A DNA stretch of 64,000 bases from GCA-1730015 sp964583825 (GCA_964583825.1 CAZOXM010000008.1:1-64000), one strand, 5' to 3'. Positions 7,811-18,155 are shown, counted from the stretch's first letter. Numbers and translations: made by a program. Notes: generated by a model from the letters alone, not told the origin.

Positions 7811-10429
7811 ATGAAAATATTGGAAAATACGGGTATCACCCGAAAGTTCGGGCTCGTGCTCGCTATTACGCTACTTCCGGCGCTTATTCTACTCTACAAA
7901 TCGGCTGTAATCGCGAATAAAAATATAAGCACGCTTTCCAGCGAGATTGCTGGCATCTCGCACGTCAGCGTCACTCGGGATCTGATGCAACATGTTGCGG
8001 AACACCGTGGCATCGGCAATGCATTTCTCAATGGCTCATCAGATTCCGAGGCTGCACTTAGGGAAAAGGTTGAATTAGTTAGCCAGGACCTTAAAGCACT
8101 GAGCGAACTACCACGAGACGGATGGTACCCACTGGCTTACGACTCCAAGCTAAGTGAATTAATTCAGGAATGGGAGAGCTTGCAGGGGGACTTCTTGTCA
8201 CTCTCACCTCCTGTCTCTTTTCAGCGACATACGTCATTGATTGCAGAGGCACATAACTATATGAAGCTTGTAGCCGCTGGATCCGGCCTTAGCGTAGACT
8301 CGACAATAGAGTCAGCGAGTCTTATTAAGGTATTAACGCAAAGCATTCCTGAAATGGCAGAGAATATGGGTCGGCTCCGCGGTCTCTCCTCCGGTGTGGC
8401 CGCAAAAAAATCTATTTCTTCAAGCCAGGAACAGACACTCATTGCACTGACAAGTACGGTAGACACGTTAAATAAAAACCTCAACTACGACATTACACAA
8501 GCTACAACCATTAATCCCGAATTGCTGAATAAACTCGATGACCCACTGGAATCTTTCAAAGATGCAAAGCGCCTTTTTCTGACAAATGTGGAGAACAGTT
8601 TTCTCAATGCAGAGCAAATATCTATTGAATCAGGTGAGATTTTCGCACTAGGCACTGACGCAATTAAAGGGGCAGTTCAGGCATGGAGAGCCATCAACGG
8701 AGAGCTACTCACGCTACTGGAGGCGAGAGAACAGTCTGCTCGTAACACACTCTATCGAACTTTAGCGGTTTCGTTTATATCAATCATCATAGCATTGTGT
8801 CTGGCCTTTGCCATTTTGCGAAATCTGTCCGCACGAATCAAAAAGGGAATTCGCTTTCTGAGGCAGATCGAGACCGGCGATTTTGAAACCCGTGTCACTG
8901 ATGGTGGAACAGACGAGCCAGGTCAACTCATGAGTGCGCTGGATAGAATGCAACAGAAATTGGCTTATATGATTGAAGCGGAGAGAGAACAGGCGTCAGA
9001 ATCACTTCGCATCAAGCAGGCTCTGGAAAATTGTGCCACGGCGAAGATAATGGTGGTAGACAGCAACGGCACCGTGGTGTACGTCAATCCCTCTTTGACG
9101 AGGCTGTTCACCGCAATAGAAAGTAAGATAAAAACAGCCATACCCGGCTTTACCTCCAACGCGCTGGTTGGCAGCAATTTTTCAATCTTTGATTTATTAT
9201 CCGGCAATATTGCTTCGAATCTCAGCAGTATTACTGATAAAACCGTATGGGAATTGTCGACCAGTGGTTTATCGCTCAGACTGACAGCAAACCCAGTAAC
9301 AGGTTCACATCATGCCGATTGTACCGTAATCGAGTGGCGTGATCTGACACAGGAAAAAATCGTTGAACATGAGGTAAACGACATCGTTGCGTCTGCACTC
9401 TCCGGGGATCTGAGCAGGAGAATATCAGTATCCGATAAGGTCGGTTTCTACGCAAAGCTATCCTCACAAATAAACGAACTATTGGAAGTAAGTGAACGGG
9501 TAATCACAGAGACCGGTAGTGTACTGAGTGACATAGCTGCTGGGCGACTCACTAATAGAATAGAGAGCGATTACAGCGGATTGTTTCAGCAACTTAAGTC
9601 TGATGTAAACCTGTCAACAGAGCGTTTAATCGATATCCTATCCCAAATCAAAGAGTCCGCAGATCTGGTATCCAGCGTGTCAAATGGGATTAACGGCGGC
9701 AACACGGATTTGGCTCAGCGTACGGATCAACAGATTCAAAACCTCGCCGAAACAGCCGTGGCAATGGAACAGCTTACAACCACAGTAGCGCAAAACGCTC
9801 ATAGTGCGGCAAATGCGGATAATCTGGCTGCCACCGCACGAAAGCATGCGGAAGAAGGTGGTGGCGTGATGAGAGAAATGGTCACTTCGATGGATGTCAT
9901 TCATCAGTCCAGTGGCCAAATCGTTGACATTATCACGGTGATCGATGAAATTGCCTTCCAAACCAATCTGCTGGCACTGAACGCCGCGGTAGAGGCAGCC
10001 AGAGCTGGCGAACAGGGAAGAGGATTTGCTGTAGTTGCCAGCGAAGTCCGCAATCTGGCAGGTCGAAGCGCTGATGCCGCCAAGGAAATTAAAGATCTGA
10101 TCGACGATTCAGTGCAAAAAGTTAATGTTGGCACAAAGTTGGTTAAGCGCTCGCAGTCTGTATTAACTGAAATTGTCTCTTCGGTTGAACAGGTAAAGGA
10201 TGTGGTTGGCGAGATCGCTGAAGCGGGCAAGGAACAAACGGCAGGGATACGGCAGGTAAATGATGCTGTCGAACAGATGAAAGAAATGACGCAGGCAAAC
10301 TCTGTGCTTGTCCAAAAAGGCGCTACCTCAAGTGAAGTGATGGGTACCCAGGCGGAACATCTAAATTCACTGGTTGACTTTTTTGATACTGGAATACAGG
10401 CAGGCCACTCCCATAACCAGGCGGCATGA
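7811..10429 (+). CDS. Methyl-accepting chemotaxis protein with NIT-like sensor
   Basis: An 872-residue transmembrane receptor. Order: TM1 about 13-34; a periplasmic helical region containing MQHVAEHRGIGNAFLNG, which resembles nitrate/nitrite-sensing (NIT) domains; TM2 about 317-338; HAMP about 338-390; a PAS-like segment about 405-500 (VVDSNGTVVYVNPS); then a long coiled MCP domain with the hairpin tip near residue 711 (EIAFQTNLLALNAAVEAA). The 195-bp upstream region has no convincing flagellar promoter. The ligand is unknown, and the NIT call is by pattern only. Confidence 0.93.
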   Translation: MKILENTGITRKFGLVLAITLLPALILLYKSAVIANKNISTLSSEIAGISHVSVTRDLMQHVAEHRGIGNAFLNGSSDSEAALREKVELVSQDLKALSELPRDGWYPLAYDSKLSELIQEWESLQGDFLSLSPPVSFQRHTSLIAEAHNYMKLVAAGSGLSVDSTIESASLIKVLTQSIPEMAENMGRLRGLSSGVAAKKSISSSQEQTLIALTSTVDTLNKNLNYDITQATTINPELLNKLDDPLESFKDAKRLFLTNVENSFLNAEQISIESGEIFALGTDAIKGAVQAWRAINGELLTLLEAREQSARNTLYRTLAVSFISIIIALCLAFAILRNLSARIKKGIRFLRQIETGDFETRVTDGGTDEPGQLMSALDRMQQKLAYMIEAEREQASESLRIKQALENCATAKIMVVDSNGTVVYVNPSLTRLFTAIESKIKTAIPGFTSNALVGSNFSIFDLLSGNIASNLSSITDKTVWELSTSGLSLRLTANPVTGSHHADCTVIEWRDLTQEKIVEHEVNDIVASALSGDLSRRISVSDKVGFYAKLSSQINELLEVSERVITETGSVLSDIAAGRLTNRIESDYSGLFQQLKSDVNLSTERLIDILSQIKESADLVSSVSNGINGGNTDLAQRTDQQIQNLAETAVAMEQLTTTVAQNAHSAANADNLAATARKHAEEGGGVMREMVTSMDVIHQSSGQIVDIITVIDEIAFQTNLLALNAAVEAARAGEQGRGFAVVASEVRNLAGRSADAAKEIKDLIDDSVQKVNVGTKLVKRSQSVLTEIVSSVEQVKDVVGEIAEAGKEQTAGIRQVNDAVEQMKEMTQANSVLVQKGATSSEVMGTQAEHLNSLVDFFDTGIQAGHSHNQAA

Positions 10430-10571
10430 TGCTTTTTCCGCCATCGCGGTAAACAGCATGTTAATGGATAGAGATTTCCGAATGGGCTCTTCCAATTATC
10501 CGAACGCACCGTGCATGGAAGTGCTTGTGGCAACGGTCCAAATATAATTACTAACATGGAAGATATGTCGG

Positions 10572-11066
10572 ATGACACAAGAGGCACAAACCTCTGAAAC
10601 TCACCGTGAGTATCTCACTTTCATTCTGGGGTCTGAAGAATATGGTGTGGATATACTCTCTGTTGAAGGAATACAGGGGTGGAATGGCGTTACTCGCGTT
10701 CCCGATACGCCGGATTTTATGCTGGGCGTAATCAACCTTCGGGGTTCGATTGTCCCCATAATCGACCTGAGACTGAAATTCGGTTTATCGTCAGCGGAAT
10801 TCGACTCCACTACTGTAGTCGTGGTACTCCGAACAGAAATTGACGGTCAAACTCAGATTCTTGGTGCAGTCGTTGATGCGGTATCAGAAGTGTATAACTT
10901 CGATACCAGTGCCATTCAAATCAATCCTGAACTTTCAAATGATGAAATACAGGATGTGGTGAAGGGATTAATCTCGGTCGAAGAGAAAATGGTAATAATA
11001 CTTGATATTGACCTGCTTCTCGCAGATGAGGTGTGTCAGGCAACATTAAGTGACACTTCCGCTTGA
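10572..11066 (+). CDS. cheW: CheW coupling protein (copy 2)
   Basis: A 164-residue single CheW domain. It shares long stretches with the copy at 2380-2883, such as GSEEYGVDILSVEGIQGWNG and VINLRGSIVPIIDLR, and differs mainly at the termini. The start is the ATG at 10572, 142 bp after the MCP gene. Placed between an MCP and two cheV genes, it may serve those receptors in the same array as copy 1. Recent duplication or divergence is likely. Confidence 0.95.
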   Translation: MTQEAQTSETHREYLTFILGSEEYGVDILSVEGIQGWNGVTRVPDTPDFMLGVINLRGSIVPIIDLRLKFGLSSAEFDSTTVVVVLRTEIDGQTQILGAVVDAVSEVYNFDTSAIQINPELSNDEIQDVVKGLISVEEKMVIILDIDLLLADEVCQATLSDTSA

Positions 11067-11147
11067 ACATCATGCGACACCCGATTGCACCTTACCAGTA
11101 CCTGGGCAGTGTCGTTACCTGCTGCAATATTGCTTCGAATTGGGGCA

Positions 11148-12140
11148 ATGAATCTATATGGTAAATTTAAAATGAACGGTGATCGGCGTAGCCTGGCCGG
11201 AAGCAATAAGATCGAAGTGTTGATGTTTTATCTCAACGACGACAGGGAAACCGGCACCGCACCACTCTATGGGATAAATGTATTTAAAGTGAAGGAGCTG
11301 ATCACGCTTCCCCGCTTGACGCAGAAGCCTAACAGTCATGAATGCTCAGCAGGTATTGCGAACATTCGGGGTAAAGCGGTTCCCGTAATTAACCTTCAAA
11401 AATACTATGGACTCAGCCGTTCCAATAACGCCACTGCTCCGCAGGAGATACTCATTGTAACAGAATTTGCCGGCACCACTCAGGGATTTATCGTGAGTGA
11501 CGTTGATGAAATTGTACAACTGGATTGGGGGCAAATAGAGGAGCCACCTGAACTGGTCAGCCACCTGTCCGGTCTGAGCCATGGCAATACACTGACAGGT
11601 ATCTGCCTGATCGATGACGCTACGACTTTAATGATAATCGATGTGGAACAAGTGATCGCGGAGGTGATGGGAGGTGGACGCGATATCATCGCAGCAACTG
11701 AACTGCCGACTACCGGACAAAATCAAACGGTCTTGTTTGTTGATGATTCAAGAGTCGCAAGAGTACAAATACAGAAAATGCTCGAAAAAATGGGGTTCAA
11801 TTTTCTGTGCGCCAACAATGGTCAGGAGGCACTTGAACTGCTCCGGGACATTGACAACAAGGCACAGGACAGCGGCACCCCGTTGACAGAGATGATAACA
11901 GCGATTGTCACTGATGTTGAAATGCCGGTAATGGATGGCTACATGCTGACCAAATCAATAAAATCGGACGATCGCTTAAAAAAAATACCGGTGATGATGC
12001 ACTCTTCTCTTTCCGCCGAGGAAACGATCCGTCTTGGAGATAGAGTGGGTGTGGATTCATACGTTCCTAAACTGAACCCCAGCGATTTTTCCAGGGCACT
12101 AAACGAAATTATCGAAAAACCGCTGAGAGAGGCAGGTTAG
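11148..12140 (+). CDS. cheV: CheV adaptor, CheW-receiver fusion (copy 1)
   Basis: CheV couples receptors to CheA like CheW and has its own receiver domain that can accept phosphate. An N-terminal CheW domain (LYGINVFKVKELITLP, IRGKAVPVINLQKYYG) is followed by a receiver domain with VDDSRVARVQ, acceptor Asp in IVTDVEMPVMDGY, Ser in HSSLSAEE and Lys in YVPKLNP. The open frame begins at TTG 11085. ATG 11148 is chosen because from there the protein aligns end to end with the next CheV (SLAGSNKIEVLMF against NLAGTNRLELIMF). Confidence 0.93.
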   Translation: MNLYGKFKMNGDRRSLAGSNKIEVLMFYLNDDRETGTAPLYGINVFKVKELITLPRLTQKPNSHECSAGIANIRGKAVPVINLQKYYGLSRSNNATAPQEILIVTEFAGTTQGFIVSDVDEIVQLDWGQIEEPPELVSHLSGLSHGNTLTGICLIDDATTLMIIDVEQVIAEVMGGGRDIIAATELPTTGQNQTVLFVDDSRVARVQIQKMLEKMGFNFLCANNGQEALELLRDIDNKAQDSGTPLTEMITAIVTDVEMPVMDGYMLTKSIKSDDRLKKIPVMMHSSLSAEETIRLGDRVGVDSYVPKLNPSDFSRALNEIIEKPLREAG

Positions 12141-12313
12141 TTATCTACACCGGACTGAAGCTGCTATACCGTCTTGAAGAGTTAAAGTTGGGTAGGCCTG
12201 GAAACCTGCCCTGAAACCGCAAAGGAGATGCGATTACATATTGTTCAAAAGCTTTGAATACATTCAATAATGATATTCGTATTTTGTCCGAACGATATGT
12301 ACTGTAAAAAATT

Positions 12314-13273
12314 ATGGTTGATTTTCTCAAGTCCATTGATGACAAAACAAACCTGGCTGGTACCAATCGACTCGAATTGATTATGTTCACACTTGGGGAC
12401 AGCAATTCTGAGCACTCGTCACTATACGGTATTAACGTTTTTAAAGTAAGAGAACTCATTACCCTGCCAAACCTCGTTGAAAAACCCAATCGACACGAGT
12501 GCTGTCCGGGAATTGCCAACGTACGTGGTAAGGCAGTACCTGTAATAGATTTGCAAAAATACTACGGGTACCCGAGCAACAGTGAACAGAACATACTTGT
12601 GATTACCGAGTTCAACAGCAGTACACAGGGTTTTATTGTAAATCGCGTCGATGAGATTATTCAACTCGACTGGGAGCACATTAGCGAACCGCCTGATATT
12701 GTTTCCGAGTTAACCGGTGTTAACTACGGAAACACCCTGACCGGCATCAGCATTCTGGAAGATGACACCATGCTAATGATCGTCGACGTGGAACAAGTGA
12801 TTGCGGAAGTACTTGGTACCGGACTGGACACCATCAGCACCACGGAAATGACCACGAGGAACAAAGACAGAACTGTATTTTTCGCAGACGATTCGCGTGT
12901 GGCCAGAGAACAAATAAGTGCCATACTCAAGAAAATGGGCCTGAATTTTCATTTCGCCAAGAACGGACAGGAAGCGCTGGACAGCCTGGGTAATCTCGCC
13001 ACGACAGCTGAAGCTGAGGGGAAGCGGCTGTCAGATACGATAGAAGCCATTATCACTGATGTGGAGATGCCGGTACTGGACGGATATATGTTAACCAGAA
13101 AGGTAAAAGAGGACAGTCGGTTTGATGGTATCCCGGTGATAATGCACTCCTCCTTATCTGCCGCTGAGAACATCAGGCTTGGCGAGAAGGTTGGCGTCGA
13201 TGCCTATATACCAAAGCTTAAGCCAAAGGAATTCTCCACCACTCTGGATAGGGTACTGAATAGTAACACATAG
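12314..13273 (+). CDS. cheV: CheV adaptor, CheW-receiver fusion (copy 2)
   Basis: A 319-residue tandem paralogue of the upstream CheV. The CheW domain carries LYGINVFKVRELITLP and VRGKAVPVIDLQKYYG. The receiver domain carries FADDSRVAREQ, acceptor Asp in IITDVEMPVLDGY, HSSLSAAE and YIPKLKP, so phosphorylation residues are kept. 173 bp separate it from copy 1, so it may have its own promoter, though none stands out. Two neighbouring CheVs imply distinct receptor preferences or phosphate-sink roles (inference). Confidence 0.95.
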   Translation: MVDFLKSIDDKTNLAGTNRLELIMFTLGDSNSEHSSLYGINVFKVRELITLPNLVEKPNRHECCPGIANVRGKAVPVIDLQKYYGYPSNSEQNILVITEFNSSTQGFIVNRVDEIIQLDWEHISEPPDIVSELTGVNYGNTLTGISILEDDTMLMIVDVEQVIAEVLGTGLDTISTTEMTTRNKDRTVFFADDSRVAREQISAILKKMGLNFHFAKNGQEALDSLGNLATTAEAEGKRLSDTIEAIITDVEMPVLDGYMLTRKVKEDSRFDGIPVIMHSSLSAAENIRLGEKVGVDAYIPKLKPKEFSTTLDRVLNSNT

Positions 13274-13289
13274 ACTACACTGTCTTTTG

Positions 13290-13313
13290 ATGCCGACAAC
13301 TGTTTGTCGGCAT
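13290..13313 (+). other. Perfect 10-bp hairpin after cheV copy 2
   Basis: ATGCCGACAA (13290-13299), loop CTGT, then TTGTCGGCAT (13304-13313): a perfect inverted repeat 17 bp after the cheV stop. No T run follows on the plus strand, so it is a weak intrinsic terminator at best. It could stabilise the mRNA 3' end or act as an operator for the MCP gene that starts at 13385. Confidence 0.55.
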
Positions 13314-13384
13314 GGATCTGGATTACCTGTCAGGATGATTTGGGCGATCTGCCTCTTTCATTTCCCTGAAAGGATTCTGTTACT

Positions 13385-16300
13385 ATGGATGCGCCTAGAA
13401 GTCGGGCGGATGTAAGATTACTGCTGTTAATTCTTGTCCTCGCACCACCGCTGGTATTGCTGACTTTTTTGCACGGTGCATCGAATACACCGAGCGTGCT
13501 CGAAGAATTTCTGATTCACACTCAGCAATCAGAGCGCTTACGAAGAGAGGCAGTTCCGCTACACGCAGCAATTGATCAACTCGAGTACAGTATTGAGCGC
13601 TACCTGGTTGCGGGTGGTGCTGATTTACTGAAAAATTACCAACAGAGCCTGCGCATGTTCGAAAACTCTGTGAGTAATACCCGACGAAGCGTTGAAGACC
13701 AGCCCGAATTACTCGGCTTGCTTAACCAGGCCGACTCGAGTGTGCAAAAATGGCTCTCTCGGGAAGTTGACCGTTTAATCGCGTTACGGACAACACTTGA
13801 CACCGATAGGACCCGTGAAATTCAACGCCAGGCGCTGGAGCGTAGTGAGACCAGGACAGATCACCACTTTGCAACCAGACGCTTACAAACGTTGCACCAG
13901 GCATTCTCTCAAGGCAGTGCCTTGCGGGAGACAGCCCTCCTCGAGCAGTTGAATGTGAGGTTACAGTTACAGTATGCGACGTTTCTTTCCGCTTTAGATA
14001 GCGGCCACCATCAGGATATCGATAGCGTCTACCGTGAGCGGGAAGCGGTGCAAACCTTTCTCGCCGAATTGCAGCAAATCATCGCAACCAGGTATCGAAA
14101 AAGCGACTTGCTCGCTGATATCTCTCATCTGGTGTCTGCCACAGATGATCTGGTGTCTGCACGCTTCATTGAGCGCACCGTATCACCTCCTTATAGTCTG
14201 GGCACTCCTCCGGAGCCTGTTGGCGGACAAACAGTCGAATATCACACCGCCCGTCATTTGATTCAACAAATTCGCGCACAGGTTGTTGCCGCCGGTGATA
14301 TGCATGCGCTGTATCTGCTATCACTGATTAGTGACGGTGTCGATCAAACAGCAGCGTCACCGGATTCGATTGCGCAACGTACCAATGAACGGGGGCCTGC
14401 GTCCAACGCCATCTCACAGAACCTCAGAGCGCTCTCTTCGTACGTTGAACGCGGATATGACGCACACGAAGCAGCGCGCCTGCTTACCGATACACAGACG
14501 GCTCTGAGCATCTGGATAGAAGAGACAGTCGGACCTGCGCTCGAACGGAGACAACAAATGGACGTGTCCGTCCCCTCGGGTATCACGGGGAGGCTGCAGC
14601 CTGGTACACATCACCCGTCACGCGTGGCTGATGATATCCGGGAGAAAATCGAAGTATTCGGGGATCGTTATCAACACTACCGGGATACGCTATACGATAG
14701 TGTTATACGTGACGTTAAAGAAATAGACCGCTGGTACACAACCGGGCAACTATTGTCATTAGTATTCATGGCACTGGCTGTCCCCTTTACACTCTGGCTT
14801 TGCCGACAAATGGGTGCTTCCCCGGCCCGGCTCCGACAGCTGATCGAGCGTATTTCGCTTGAAGCACTAAAAATTGACCCTGAAAACATCAACAGGGAAA
14901 GTTCGGTGGCAGCATCCCTGGGGGTGCTTTCCGAAGAAACTAATAAAAAGGCAGACTTATCGAATCTGATTCAAGCGTCGTATCAAAGGCTGGAAGACAC
15001 AATCGAAACGCTCGAGACAGCCATCATTGTTATCAACGCGAAAAATCAGCTAACTTTTTATAATGAAGCCGCGCGAAGACTGATGCTAACCCACCTGCCT
15101 CTCTCGGAATTGGATCCATTGCAAACAGGCGGAGGCACTCACCCCACAGGCACCATTAATCACTTAATCCCGCAAATGCCTGACCTTCATCAGTTGCTGT
15201 CGCCACATAGGAATGGGGAAAAGCATTATTTTACGGTAGAAGACAAAAGAATACGCGCCGTGGCTCACCCACTTTCAAATAACCAGGGCGTCGCGACCGG
15301 AACGGTACTGGAATGCCATGACTATACGCTGCACCACCAGCTGGAATCGGCCGTTTACACGACAATTCCTGCACAACTGAAATCGCTAATAAAGGGTGAT
15401 TTCAGCAAAGCTGTCGAGCCCGGCTGCGAATTGGGTTCAAACACAGATACACACCGGGAAATAGGCTCGCTTGTCAAGTGTGTCCAGTGCATTATCGACG
15501 ATCTGGAAACGCTGTTTAGTGCCATCGCTGCTGCAGACTTTAGCAGTGTGCTCAGGCAGGAATATAACGGCGAGTTCGCGAAAGTGAAAATCGCCGCCGA
15601 CACTGCAGTGCAAGCCGTGCGTAATGTCATAGAGGAGCTTCGCCTGAGCTCGGGCCATCTGACGGGAGCCGCTGATGGCTTGCACCAGACTAAAAATGAG
15701 TTATCAACAAACATGAACCTGCAGTTATCACAACTGCAAAAAAACGGGGACAGAGTGACCGTGTTGTCCACTTCCACTGAAGATTTACTTGAGGCCGCTC
15801 GCGCTGCCAGCACGCTTGCCAATGAAACCACCGAACACGTAAAGCAAGGCAGTGGCATTCTCAGTGATGCAATGGACTCGGTACACTCGATCACCCAGTC
15901 CAGCGACGAAATAGCCAGCATCGTCAATGTCATCGACGAAATCGCGTTTCAAACGAATCTGCTCGCTCTCAACGCTTCTGTTGAAGCGGCACGTGCGGGT
16001 GATCAGGGGCGCGGATTTGCGGTAGTCGCCGCCGAAGTACGCAACCTTGCCGGGCGCAGCGCAACTGCAGCCGGAGAAATAAAGACCTTAATCAATACCA
16101 GTGTCAGCAACGTCGACAAGGGAGCATCACTGGTCAGGCAAACCGCCCAAATGATGGACGCTATCGTTGACCGTGTTGAAGAAGCTGCGGGCTTATCCGG
16201 AAACTTCGTTAAGCAGACAGAAAATCATACGCATAAAATCAGTGCGTTAATGAAAAATAATACCGAGCTACATTTAGTCTGCCAGCAGAGCATCTCCCTG

Positions 16301-16447
16301 CTGGATAGTGAATTCCTGAAAGATATAGATTACGAGGTATCAAACATTAGAAAGGTTGCTGGCCATTTCGAAACATCTGTTTCTGAGCAACCCCGCCCTG
16401 TCGTCTCTAAAAAACGCCGAAAATCCCGTTACGCTGGAGCGGCCTGA
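13385..16447 (+). CDS. Large methyl-accepting chemotaxis protein
   Basis: A 1020-residue receptor. TM1 is at about 11-29 and TM2 at about 454-474 (LSLVFMALAVPFTLWLC), enclosing an unusually large periplasmic part of about 425 mostly helical residues. A PAS-like segment follows at about 535-640 (ETAIIVINAKNQLTFYNEAA). The MCP domain has its tip near residue 852 (EIAFQTNLLALNASVEAA). No clear HAMP was recognised after TM2. The C terminus is basic and lacks an NWETF-type pentapeptide. Ligand unknown. Confidence 0.92.
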   Translation: MDAPRSRADVRLLLLILVLAPPLVLLTFLHGASNTPSVLEEFLIHTQQSERLRREAVPLHAAIDQLEYSIERYLVAGGADLLKNYQQSLRMFENSVSNTRRSVEDQPELLGLLNQADSSVQKWLSREVDRLIALRTTLDTDRTREIQRQALERSETRTDHHFATRRLQTLHQAFSQGSALRETALLEQLNVRLQLQYATFLSALDSGHHQDIDSVYREREAVQTFLAELQQIIATRYRKSDLLADISHLVSATDDLVSARFIERTVSPPYSLGTPPEPVGGQTVEYHTARHLIQQIRAQVVAAGDMHALYLLSLISDGVDQTAASPDSIAQRTNERGPASNAISQNLRALSSYVERGYDAHEAARLLTDTQTALSIWIEETVGPALERRQQMDVSVPSGITGRLQPGTHHPSRVADDIREKIEVFGDRYQHYRDTLYDSVIRDVKEIDRWYTTGQLLSLVFMALAVPFTLWLCRQMGASPARLRQLIERISLEALKIDPENINRESSVAASLGVLSEETNKKADLSNLIQASYQRLEDTIETLETAIIVINAKNQLTFYNEAARRLMLTHLPLSELDPLQTGGGTHPTGTINHLIPQMPDLHQLLSPHRNGEKHYFTVEDKRIRAVAHPLSNNQGVATGTVLECHDYTLHHQLESAVYTTIPAQLKSLIKGDFSKAVEPGCELGSNTDTHREIGSLVKCVQCIIDDLETLFSAIAAADFSSVLRQEYNGEFAKVKIAADTAVQAVRNVIEELRLSSGHLTGAADGLHQTKNELSTNMNLQLSQLQKNGDRVTVLSTSTEDLLEAARAASTLANETTEHVKQGSGILSDAMDSVHSITQSSDEIASIVNVIDEIAFQTNLLALNASVEAARAGDQGRGFAVVAAEVRNLAGRSATAAGEIKTLINTSVSNVDKGASLVRQTAQMMDAIVDRVEEAAGLSGNFVKQTENHTHKISALMKNNTELHLVCQQSISLLDSEFLKDIDYEVSNIRKVAGHFETSVSEQPRPVVSKKRRKSRYAGAA

Positions 16448-16733
16448 TTATAACTTGCCATCTGCGACACCGTTGCGATTAGCGATCCCGTATTTCACCA
16501 ATACTAACAAGGGCTTTACCTTATACGGCATCGGTGTTGAGTCATTATTTGAGCCGTGCAGTACACGAATCAGATTTAAGAATAAGTTGATTGGGTCGAC
16601 CTATTCCTCAAATATACTCTTATTAGTGTATGTGATAACCAGACCTGGCAATAGATTCGAGCGCTGACGATGTACTTCCGAATATTCTTGGTCAAGGACG
16701 CCACCAACTATACGTTGACGGAGCAATTCGGAT

Positions 16734-17723
16734 ATGGAAAATCAAAAGTTTTACACCCCGGTTAGTGAGCTAATGACCACCGAAATCACCCGGGTGCAGG
16801 TAGACGCGAGTCTTGCGGAAGCCGCCAGAGCAATGTACGAGAAACGACTTTCGTGCCTGCTTATAGACAGCGGAAAAGAAACCGTAGGAATTCTTACTGA
16901 GCGTGATCTTACAAGAGCGCTCAGTGTTATGCTCGACACCGGCGAGCACGGCACGGTCGAAGAAATAATGACCAGTCCACTGATCACGATACCAGCACAG
17001 AGCGACTATAACGTCGCTATCAAATTACTAAAGCAGAGCCGCTGCCGCAGACTGGTAGTAACCAGGCCGGACGATACAGTCTGTGGCCTGATCACCCGGT
17101 CTGATTTGCTCAGTGCGCAACGTCAGGTACTCGAGAAGCAAGTCCAGCAGCGCACAGCGGAACTACAACGTACCAACGATCGTCTGGCTGCCCTGTCCGT
17201 CACAGACCCCATGCTGGGAATCGGCAATCGAAGAGCCATGGATCAGGCTCTCGATCAGGCATTCAGCCAAATGCGCAGGTATTCGCGCCCTTATTCAATT
17301 GCCTTAATGGATATCGATCATTTTAAATCGTTCAATGACCACTACGGGCACCAGATAGGCGACGAGGCACTGATGGCAGTCGCCGCATCAGTGAAAGAGC
17401 ACATCAGAAACACGGATTCGATTTTCCGTTACGGCGGGGAGGAATTCCTGATTCTTCTGCCGGAAACATCGCTCAAAGGTGCACTGGTAGCCGCGGACCA
17501 CGTTCGCGAAGTCGTGGAAAAGCTTCGTATTGTCCACGAAAAATCACCCAAAGATGTTGTAACCACCAGCCTGGGTGTATCCACCGTTTCTATCGGAGAC
17601 ATTGATCAGAACAAGGCAATCAGTCGTGCAGATGAAGCGCTCTACGTGGCGAAAGAAAAAGGACGAAATGCTGTCGCTACCATCGACGATGACTTCGACC
17701 GTATTGAGGTAGCCCAGAAATAG
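16734..17723 (+). CDS. Diguanylate cyclase with N-terminal CBS pair
   Basis: A 329-residue cytoplasmic protein. Two CBS motifs (about 8-60 and 73-130; VSELMTTEITRVQ and VEEIMTSPLITIP) probably bind an adenine nucleotide. A short coil (LEKQVQQRTAELQRTNDRL) leads to a GGDEF domain (about 157-320) with the active-site motif YGGEEF. An inhibitory RxxD site (RNTD) stands five residues before it, so the enzyme should make c-di-GMP and be product-inhibited. Its position at the end of the chemotaxis group suggests control of motility by energy state (inference). Confidence 0.93.
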   Translation: MENQKFYTPVSELMTTEITRVQVDASLAEAARAMYEKRLSCLLIDSGKETVGILTERDLTRALSVMLDTGEHGTVEEIMTSPLITIPAQSDYNVAIKLLKQSRCRRLVVTRPDDTVCGLITRSDLLSAQRQVLEKQVQQRTAELQRTNDRLAALSVTDPMLGIGNRRAMDQALDQAFSQMRRYSRPYSIALMDIDHFKSFNDHYGHQIGDEALMAVAASVKEHIRNTDSIFRYGGEEFLILLPETSLKGALVAADHVREVVEKLRIVHEKSPKDVVTTSLGVSTVSIGDIDQNKAISRADEALYVAKEKGRNAVATIDDDFDRIEVAQK

Positions 17724-17768
17724 CCTGCCGTGGCAGCCACACTGAAAAATTCCACCCCTTAGCGTTGA

Positions 17769-18155
17769 CTACGCTTCAGACAGTGACTTGCTGTTTACCG
17801 ACCGCTCAAGGTTCCCGTATCCATCGTACAGCGCCACCCCATGATGGCCAGTCTGTTGTCGGATAATCTGATTAACGTCTCTGATCACGCGTAATCGCTG
17901 ATTTAGCAGCTGATTGTTTTCGCTGTTTCTGCGGCGACACAATTCCAGCCGCGTTGCTATATGATCATCACGTTGTGCTGCCCCGCCATTTATGTCCGTG
18001 GAAAGAGACTGTAAAATGCGCTCCTTTTTGTCCGCGATTTCCACAAGTACCGTATTGTCCGGACCAGAAAGAGCACGATTTTCCCTGTCCAGAAGCGCTT
18101 CAAGCTCGGACAGCTTTTCGTCAATGTTATTTGAAAGAGACCCCAATGCGGTCAT
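17769..18155 (-). CDS. flgN: FlgN hook-filament junction chaperone
   Basis: A small alpha-helical export chaperone for FlgK and FlgL. The 128-residue sequence is almost entirely helical and charged (SNNIDEKLSELEALLDRENRAL, split here only for description, matches the family N terminus), with the LCRRRNSENN stretch typical of FlgN. A GTG lies one codon before the chosen ATG. It follows flgA by 17 bp. In many gammaproteobacteria flgM stands between these two genes; here there is no room for it. Confidence 0.88.
   Translation of the reverse strand: MTALGSLSNNIDEKLSELEALLDRENRALSGPDNTVLVEIADKKERILQSLSTDINGGAAQRDDHIATRLELCRRRNSENNQLLNQRLRVIRDVNQIIRQQTGHHGVALYDGYGNLERSVNSKSLSEA

Noticed and set aside
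9904..10587. 227-codon minus-strand frame opposite the first MCP
   Set aside because: Shadow of the MCP signalling domain; Cys- and Ser-rich low-complexity translation.
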